A stretch of DNA of 11,433 bases from Acidobacteriota bacterium (GTDB lineage: Bacteria; Acidobacteriota; Vicinamibacteria; Vicinamibacterales; 2-12-FULL-66-21). Shown one piece after another: positions 6,505-11,433 of this stretch (position 1 is its first letter; each line of letters begins with the position of its first letter). The notes beneath the pieces were generated by a model. The model was not told where the DNA came from and ran no database searches. It saw only the letters and a list, made by a program, of their open reading frames with translations. A program made the translations under genes and the position numbers. The DNA is taken from NCBI GenBank assembly GCA_020200195.1, contig JAIVJE010000342.1:1-11433 (forward strand), written 5' to 3'.

Positions 6505-8409
6505 TCACTCGGCGAGCTGTGCGTTCCACTCGCGCGCCCACAGCGCCAGCATGATCAGCAACCAGACCTTATGTGCGGCGTTAGCATTCCCCTGCTCGGC
6601 GAGCGAACACAGCGCGTGGACCGGTTCGGGAGCCAGCCAGTGGCCAAGACGGGACGCCGGCCCTGTCAGCGTGTCGCGAGCCCAGGGGCCCAGGCCGCGC
6701 TGAAGCCACCGATAGGCGGGTACGGGAAATCCTCGTTTCGGCCGCTCGGTAATGGAGGCTGGCAACCGCTCACGGCAGAAGCGCCGCAACACGTATTTGG
6801 TCGTATATTGATTCCGGCCGGTTCGCGCCACTTTCACGTGGTTCGGCTGTCGATTCGCCCACTCGACCAGGCGGTAATCCAGAAACGGCGTCCGGAGCTC
6901 CAGTGAGGTCGCCATGCTCATCTTGTCCGCTTTCATCAGAAGGTCTTCGACGAGCCACGACTTCTGATAGACGGCCAACATCTGCTGGAGCGGATCGTCC
7001 GAGCGCGCAGCCCCGTATTCCCGGTCGAGGACGTAAGCCGAGTCGTGCACACCAGCCGTCGGCATCAACTGTTGTTTCTCGTCTTCACGAAACACTATCG
7101 AGATATGGGGTCGGTCGCGACGGTTCCAGTCGCCCAAAGGCTCGTGCGCGATCCGCGCGGCGCGCCGCGCGAACGGTTCACCGAGAACGGCACTGCCGAT
7201 CTTCTCGCCCCAGACAATCATCGGCCTCGGCAACTGCTGCCACCGACGAATCCGCTCGATCCGTCGCACCTCTCGATCCATGGTGTAGCCTGCCAGGATC
7301 TCGTCGCTTCCCTCGCCCGACAGTACGACCTTCACGTCCTTTCGAGCGAGCCGGCACACGGCGAGCAGCGGCACGGTAGCCAGGTCCGCGATGGGTTCGT
7401 CGGTGGAGACGACGACTTCCGGCAGTGCATCGAGAAACTGCCGCTGATCGATCACGACCTCATGTTGGTTGGCACCGACGTGGGCGGCCATCGCGCGCGC
7501 GTAGCTCAGCTCCGAATAGTCCGGCTCGTCGAAACCGACAGAAAACGTGTGGAAGTTGCGGTGCCCGAGTTCGACAGCGGCGGCGGCAACGGCGCTCGAA
7601 TCGAGGCCGCCGCTCAGCAGCACGCCTACGGGCACGTCCGATGCCACGAGCCGCAGCTGTACGGCGTCGAGGAAGAGAGCGGTGAATTCGTCCTGGGCGC
7701 TGTCGAGACTGGAACTGCCCTGTTCGTCTGCGACGACGTCGGAAGACCAATAGCAGATCTCGCGCGGGTTTCCGCCTGGCGCGAGCTCGAGGGCGTGCCC
7801 GGGCGGCAGCTTCCGGATATTCTGCCAGATGGAGGCAGGTCCCGGAACATATCGGAACGTCAGATAGTCCCAGAGGGCTTGCCGATCGAGGTGGCGCGGC
7901 ACCATGCCCGACGCCAGAAGCGCCTTGATCTCCGACGCGAAGAGCAGACTCGTCCCGTCCCAGAAGTAGTACAGCGGTTTGACGCCGATCCGATCGCGGA
8001 TGAGCGTGAGTTGCCGCTGGCGCGGGTCCCAGGCGGCGACGGCAAACATGCCATTCCACTGCTGCACCGCCGGCAGTCCTTGACGCGCAAAGGTCTTCAG
8101 CACGACTTCCGTGTCGCTGTGCGTTGTCAGCGCTTCGCTGGAAACAATCCGCTCGCGCAGCGCGGCGTAGTTGTAGATCTCACCGTTGAACACAACCCCG
8201 ACGCCGGTCTGCTCGTCCCACATCGGCTGGTGCCCACCCGCCAGGTCGATGATGCTCAGGCGGCGCATGGCGAAGCCGACACCATCCTCTCGCCAGGCGC
8301 CGGAGTCGTCTGGTCCGCGGTGGGCGATCGCGTCGTTCATTGCCCTGAGGACGGACGCAACGCGCTCCCGCGAAAGCTCTGGCGACACGACACCGACGAT
8401 TCCGCACAT
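6505..8409 (-). CDS. asnB: AsnB-type glutamine-hydrolysing asparagine synthase / amidotransferase
   Basis: The 634-residue protein has both halves of the AsnB family. In the N-terminal glutaminase (Ntn) domain, Cys2 directly after the initiator Met is the nucleophile (MCGIVG), with HRGPDDSG at 30-37, FNGEIYNY at 74-81 and SDTE at 98-101 lining the glutamine site. In the synthetase domain, the PP-loop SGGLDSS (266-272) binds ATP and SGEGSDE (364-370) is the conserved second motif. The frame is open 35 codons upstream, but the catalytic Cys must follow the processed Met, so the ATG at 8409-8407 is the start. No ribosome site is visible before it. In polysaccharide loci such enzymes are thought to convert carboxyl groups of uronic acids or amino-acyl substituents to amides with glutamine as the nitrogen donor; true asparagine synthesis is the alternative. 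It leads the asnB-GT4-wzx run and is divergent from the DUF362 gene. Confidence 0.93.
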   Translation of the reverse strand: MCGIVGVVSPELSRERVASVLRAMNDAIAHRGPDDSGAWREDGVGFAMRRLSIIDLAGGHQPMWDEQTGVGVVFNGEIYNYAALRERIVSSEALTTHSDTEVVLKTFARQGLPAVQQWNGMFAVAAWDPRQRQLTLIRDRIGVKPLYYFWDGTSLLFASEIKALLASGMVPRHLDRQALWDYLTFRYVPGPASIWQNIRKLPPGHALELAPGGNPREICYWSSDVVADEQGSSSLDSAQDEFTALFLDAVQLRLVASDVPVGVLLSGGLDSSAVAAAAVELGHRNFHTFSVGFDEPDYSELSYARAMAAHVGANQHEVVIDQRQFLDALPEVVVSTDEPIADLATVPLLAVCRLARKDVKVVLSGEGSDEILAGYTMDREVRRIERIRRWQQLPRPMIVWGEKIGSAVLGEPFARRAARIAHEPLGDWNRRDRPHISIVFREDEKQQLMPTAGVHDSAYVLDREYGAARSDDPLQQMLAVYQKSWLVEDLLMKADKMSMATSLELRTPFLDYRLVEWANRQPNHVKVARTGRNQYTTKYVLRRFCRERLPASITERPKRGFPVPAYRWLQRGLGPWARDTLTGPASRLGHWLAPEPVHALCSLAEQGNANAAHKVWLLIMLALWAREWNAQLAE

Positions 8410-8422
8410 GTGTGGATACGAG

Positions 8423-8428
8423 AATCTA
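8423..8428 (-). promoter_or_regulatory. Possible -10 element for asnB
   Basis: On the minus strand TAGATT (8428-8423) matches TATAAT at four of six positions and lies 13 bases before the asnB ATG, allowing a leader of about six bases, in line with the absence of a ribosome site. There is no convincing -35, so it is only a candidate. Confidence 0.25.
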
Positions 8429-8455
8429 GATATGGCTGGGCACCCACGGACGGCG

Positions 8456-8531
8456 CCGGCAGCCCGAGGCCGGGCCTGCCGGAGAACCGGACCGTTGCGC
8501 GCGGCCTGAAGCACCCGTCGGCCGGCAGGCC
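8456..8531. repeat. Three-arm inverted repeat with mutually exclusive pairings upstream of asnB
   Basis: Arm A is CCGGCAG at 8456-8462, arm B GGCCTGCCGG at 8473-8482 and arm C CCGGCAGGCC at 8522-8531. B and C are perfectly complementary over 10 bp with 39 bases between. A plus the following CCC pairs with B plus its preceding GGG as a 10-bp stem with one bulged C and a six-base loop. B cannot pair with both. On the minus strand this lies 47-122 bases before the asnB ATG. It could be an attenuator-like leader if asnB is transcribed from upstream of 8531, or paired protein-binding sites on DNA if the promoter is closer to the gene. Confidence 0.5.
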
Positions 8532-8582
8532 GCGCAGCGCGCGCAAGGGCAATCCGCGGTGCGAGGACCGATGCTGCGAGCG

Positions 8583-8599
8583 ATGATATTTGTTATCAT
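8583..8599. promoter_or_regulatory. AT-rich perfect dyad in the divergent promoter region (candidate operator)
   Basis: ATGATA (8583-8588) and TATCAT (8594-8599) are perfect inverted arms around TTTGT. The site is a sharp AT-rich island in GC-rich DNA, upstream of the promoter-like sequence of the DUF362 gene, a usual position for an activator or repressor site. No regulator gene is in the window. Confidence 0.4.
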
Positions 8600-8616
8600 A
8601 ACATGGTCTGTCTTCC

Positions 8617-8644
8617 TTGAGGCGTGTCGGATAGGTCCTATTTT
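8617..8644 (+). promoter_or_regulatory. Putative sigma70-like promoter of the DUF362-capK unit with a dyad over its -10
   Basis: TTGAGG (8617-8622) and TATTTT (8639-8644), 16 bp apart, fit -35 and -10 elements. Transcription would start near 8651, leaving a leader of about 30 nt before the ATG at 8682. The perfect dyad ATAGG-T-CCTAT at 8631-8641 overlaps the -10 and could be a repressor site. Confidence 0.45.
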
Positions 8645-8681
8645 CGCAGAAACGCGTACTCCGTTTGCAGACTGGAGGTCA

Positions 8682-10142
8682 ATGAGCGGCTCGGATCATC
8701 TCGTCGCGGTGGTGAAATCTGTACGTGCTGATTACAGCACCGTACTGAACCCGAAGCCTGCCCCGGAACTCCCCGGAGGTGTCACGCCCTCCGTCGCCCA
8801 TATCGCCGTCCGAGAACTCCTCCGCCGCTGCGGGTTCGATAGCGCTGCATACGGCACCGAGCGATGGAATCCGCTCGGTGACCTGATTCGGCCAGGCTCG
8901 CGCGTCGTCCTCAAACCCAACTGGGTTCTGCACTACAACAAGTCCGGCGAAGGAATGAACTGCCTCGTGACGCACACGAGCGTGGTGGAGGCGGTCCTGG
9001 ATTACGTCGATCTCGCGCGTCCGGGACTTGTTACGGTGGGCGATGCACCGGTGCAAGGCTGCGATTTCGCAGCATTGCGCGACGGGTGCGGGCTTGATCA
9101 CATGGCGGAACGGTTCCGCCGGCGCGGGTTACCACTCGCGGTGACCGACTTCCGGCGGACGGTGCGTCCCGGGGAAACACACGAGCGACCGCAGGTCGAG
9201 AACGTCAGGGACGCGGGGCACTTCGTGCTGTTCGACATTGGCTCGCATAGCTTGCTCGAACCGCTTGCCCAAGACGCCGCGAAGTTCCGCGTGACGATGT
9301 ACAATCCGGACCTCCTGCTTCGGACGCATGCTCTTGGCCGTCATCAATACCTCATCGCACGTGAGGTGATCGACGCCGATGTCGTGATCAATCTTCCGAA
9401 GCTGAAATGCCACAAAAAAGCCGGCGTGACAGGCGCGCTGAAGAATCTCGTGGGGATCAACGGTAACAAGGAGTTTCTTCCGCATCACCGCAAGGGCGGC
9501 AGCCAGGCTGGGGGGGACTGCTACGAGGGTGCGTCGCGTTTCAAACAATACGCGGAAACGCTGCTCGACATGGCCAACCGCAGTTCCGTCGCGCTCGTTC
9601 AAAGAACCACCGCTCGCGCAGCGGGCGCCGCCCTCAGTTGCGCGCAGCGATTCGGTGCGGATGGGAATCTGGAAGGATCGTGGTACGGAAACGATACGGT
9701 CTGGCGGATGTGCCTCGACCTGCAGCGAATCCTCAAGTACGGCACGACGGCCGGCACCCTGACGAAGACGCCACAGCGGCGTGTCCTAACCATCACGGAC
9801 GCGATTGTCGCAGGTGAAGGTGAAGGCCCGCTTGCGCCCACGCCGATCGCCGCCGGCTTCATGACCGCCGGCATGAGCCCGGCTGCCACGGAGTGGGTGA
9901 ACGCCGTGCTGATGGGGCTCGATCCAAGACGGATACCACTCGTCAGGAATGCGTTTCTGCCCTTCTCGTTTCCGCTCGTCGACTTCCGCCCTGAAGACCT
10001 TCGCGTGATCTCCGATCAAGGCGAGCGACGCGCGGACGAACTCATATCCCCTGCACCACGTGCGTTCCGCCCTCCCAAGGGGTGGGTCGGGCGCTGTGAA
10101 CTCCGTGATCCGCGACACGCTGAGCCGGATCTGGTGGCGTAG
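8682..10142 (+). CDS. DUF362 domain protein of a polysaccharide locus
   Basis: The 486-residue protein matches the DUF362 family (PF04015). Recognisable marks are VVLKPNWV at 75-82, THTSVVEAVLDY at 98-109, VGDAPVQGCDF at 119-129, the strongly conserved block ADVVINLPKLKCHKKAGVTG (232-251) running into LKNLVGINGNKEF, GSWYGNDTVWRMCLDLQRIL at 332-351 and ITDAIVAGEGEGP at 371-383. The cysteine-rich ferredoxin domain fused to some DUF362 proteins is absent. There is no established enzymatic activity for this type; presence in glycan loci suggests a part in glycan modification. The ATG at 8682 is preceded by GGAGG at 8674-8678 and by a promoter-like sequence. The frame is open back to 8559 and would add a hydrophobic segment (MIFVIITWSVFL), but that extension would be read from the AT-rich promoter DNA, so I prefer 8682. 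The gene overlaps capK by 47 bp, so the two are almost certainly one unit. Confidence 0.88.
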   Translation: MSGSDHLVAVVKSVRADYSTVLNPKPAPELPGGVTPSVAHIAVRELLRRCGFDSAAYGTERWNPLGDLIRPGSRVVLKPNWVLHYNKSGEGMNCLVTHTSVVEAVLDYVDLARPGLVTVGDAPVQGCDFAALRDGCGLDHMAERFRRRGLPLAVTDFRRTVRPGETHERPQVENVRDAGHFVLFDIGSHSLLEPLAQDAAKFRVTMYNPDLLLRTHALGRHQYLIAREVIDADVVINLPKLKCHKKAGVTGALKNLVGINGNKEFLPHHRKGGSQAGGDCYEGASRFKQYAETLLDMANRSSVALVQRTTARAAGAALSCAQRFGADGNLEGSWYGNDTVWRMCLDLQRILKYGTTAGTLTKTPQRRVLTITDAIVAGEGEGPLAPTPIAAGFMTAGMSPAATEWVNAVLMGLDPRRIPLVRNAFLPFSFPLVDFRPEDLRVISDQGERRADELISPAPRAFRPPKGWVGRCELRDPRHAEPDLVA

Positions 10143-11433
10143 GTTCGTCTCTCGCAACGCTCGGCCATGGCACGAGCTGCGCGAGTTCGAGCGTCGCTCC
10201 CCCGATGAGCAGCGCAAGGACCTTGCGGCCCGGCTCGCCGCACAGGTCCGCTACTTCGGGGGGCGGGCGGATGCATTACCGGAGTGGTGCGACGCGGCCC
10301 GTCTCTCCCCTGATGATCTGTGGCGGCAGTGGAGCTCACTGCCTGTCGTGACCAAGGAGATGCTCCAGTCCCGTTTCGTGCCGGGTGACATTCAGCAGCG
10401 ATTCGGCGTTGCCGGCACGATCAAGACGACTGGTGGCTCAACCGGCGAACCCACAGCCGTGTTGCACGACCCGTTCACAGTCCGAACACACAATGCCACG
10501 AGCGCTTACGCGCAGCTCCAGATGGGTTGGCGGCCGGGGATGCCCATCGTGAAGCTGTGGGGCTCGGAACGGGACATTGGCAAGTCACGGCGCCGCTACG
10601 ACCGCGCGTCAGACTACCTGCTCCGCACCACCCTCGTGGACGGCTATCGCTTGACGGACGCAACTGTCGATCGGTTTCTGGAGGCAGTACAGAGTCCCAC
10701 ACCTGTCGCGGTCGGGGGCTTCACGTCAATGCTGGAGTTCGTCGCACGGAGAACCCTGGAACGAGGGCAGACGCCTCCCGTCGGCAGGGTACATACCGCA
10801 TGGAACGGCGGAGAGATGTTGCTTCCGGAGCAGATTGATGTGTTTCAGCGCGCGTTCGGCGTTCCGATACTAAACCTCTACGGTGGGCGCGAGCTCTCAG
10901 TCATGGCGTTTCAACGCACTGCCGGCGAACCGCTGGAGCTTCCCCGCCCATGGCTGTTTCTTGAAGTGGTCGACCTGCAGGGGCGGCCCGCCCAGCCGGG
11001 GGAGCCCGGCAAGCTGTTGTGGACGAGCACCGTGTGCCGTGGGACGCCTTTTTTGAGGTATGAGGTCGGTGATCTCGGCGCGTTCAGCGCGCCTGATCAG
11101 ACGGAATCGGGACTGACGCGCCTTCGCGAGCTTCACGGCCGGACGGCCGGATTGCTGCAGCTACAAGACGGCCGCATGATTCAGAACATATTCTGGAACC
11201 ATTTCTTCAAAGACGTACCCGAAGCGCGTCAGTTCCAGGTGACGCTGAAGCGGTCCGGGGATATCGACGTTCTCCTGGTGGGCAGCGGGTTCACGCCCGA
11301 TCGCGAAGCGCAGGTACGAAGCACTCTCGCTGGTTTTCTGGGTGACACGCGAGTGCATCTGACCTGGACCGACGGCATTCCACTCACTGCGCAAGGTAAG
11401 CTGATTCAAGTCAGACGCGAGCAGGGCGCGGCG
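10096..11433 (+). CDS. CapK/PaaK-like AMP-forming (ANL) adenylating enzyme, right end open
   Basis: An uninterrupted frame of 446 codons from a GTG at 10096 reaches the window edge without a stop. It encodes a phenylacetate-CoA ligase-like protein of the CapK kind. TTGGSTGEP at residues 111-119 is the P-loop-like ATP-binding motif of adenylate-forming enzymes, AWNGGEML at 235-242 and NLYGGREL at 260-267 correspond to the adenine-binding YGxxE region, FLRYEVGDLG at 319-328 holds the ribose-binding Asp, GRTAG (348-352) is the hinge, and Lys435 in AQGK is the expected catalytic lysine. It is thus nearly complete. The family activates a carboxylic acid with ATP to an acyl-adenylate, often for transfer to CoA; CapK members sit in capsule loci with unknown substrates. 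The start is uncertain: an AAGGGG lies 13 bases before the GTG, and another GTG follows at 10105. It begins within the DUF362 gene, implying coupled translation. Confidence 0.88.
   Translation, partial: MNSVIRDTLSRIWWRRFVSRNARPWHELREFERRSPDEQRKDLAARLAAQVRYFGGRADALPEWCDAARLSPDDLWRQWSSLPVVTKEMLQSRFVPGDIQQRFGVAGTIKTTGGSTGEPTAVLHDPFTVRTHNATSAYAQLQMGWRPGMPIVKLWGSERDIGKSRRRYDRASDYLLRTTLVDGYRLTDATVDRFLEAVQSPTPVAVGGFTSMLEFVARRTLERGQTPPVGRVHTAWNGGEMLLPEQIDVFQRAFGVPILNLYGGRELSVMAFQRTAGEPLELPRPWLFLEVVDLQGRPAQPGEPGKLLWTSTVCRGTPFLRYEVGDLGAFSAPDQTESGLTRLRELHGRTAGLLQLQDGRMIQNIFWNHFFKDVPEARQFQVTLKRSGDIDVLLVGSGFTPDREAQVRSTLAGFLGDTRVHLTWTDGIPLTAQGKLIQVRREQGAA

Noticed and set aside
8410..8514. 35-codon upstream extension of the AsnB frame
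   Set aside because: The family requires Cys as the residue after the initiator Met, which fixes the start at 8409.
7045..8586. 513-codon open frame on the plus strand, antisense to the whole of asnB
   Set aside because: It mirrors asnB, whose catalytic motifs are all present; its translation shows no domain and has the Arg/Pro/Gly-rich look of a GC-driven shadow frame. It also runs into the divergent promoter region.
8559..8681. N-terminal extension of the DUF362 protein with a hydrophobic stretch (possible signal or lipoprotein segment ending LEAC)
   Set aside because: The hydrophobic residues come from the AT-rich dyad and promoter sequence, and a better start with GGAGG lies at 8682. 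The LEAC site is a poor lipobox.
10475..10838. Short frames on both strands (75 and 103 codons) near the right end
   Set aside because: They lie inside the long CapK-like frame, which carries the expected adenylation motifs.

Overview
The window is high-GC DNA (roughly 60-65% G+C by eye) carrying part of a surface or exopolysaccharide biosynthesis locus of a bacterium. The gene set is a Wzx-type flippase, two GT4-like glycosyltransferases, an AsnB-type amidotransferase, a TylF-like methyltransferase, a CelD/BcsL-type GNAT acyltransferase, a DUF362 protein and a CapK/PaaK-like adenylating enzyme. Such a mix is common in polysaccharide islands of soil bacteria, for instance Acidobacteriota. That placement is inference: no rRNA, tRNA or other phylogenetic marker is present.

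Layout. (1) 1-1082, minus strand: the GNAT gene, coupled through an ATGA overlap to the first 36 codons of a gene that leaves the left edge. (2) 1083-1864: about 780 bp with no gene I recognise, separating divergent transcription units. (3) 1865-3769, plus strand: a TylF-family methyltransferase, probably read from a leaderless promoter, then a GT4-like glycosyltransferase whose N-terminal third looks lost or replaced. (4) 3849-8409, minus strand, read asnB -> GT4 -> wzx: 58 bp separate asnB from the glycosyltransferase. The glycosyltransferase ends in an ATGA overlap with what looks like the original wzx start, but that ATG is out of frame with the flippase and the first membrane segment is missing. 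(5) 8410-8681: a divergent regulatory region with competing GC-rich inverted repeats on the asnB side and an AT-rich island with two dyads and a promoter-like sequence on the other side. (6) 8682-11433, plus strand: a DUF362 gene overlapping by 47 bp a CapK/PaaK-like gene that is still open at the right edge.

Likely joint role (inference). The glycosyltransferases assemble a repeat unit on a lipid carrier and the flippase moves it across the inner membrane. AsnB, CapK, the methyltransferase and the GNAT enzyme would decorate sugars with amide, acyl and methyl groups. DUF362 has no settled function; its overlap with capK argues for a shared step. The combination DUF362 + CapK beside a divergent AsnB is the part most likely to hold undescribed chemistry. 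Two adjacent genes (the 2729 glycosyltransferase and wzx) have damaged 5' ends, so the locus may be decaying, recombining or affected by assembly error.
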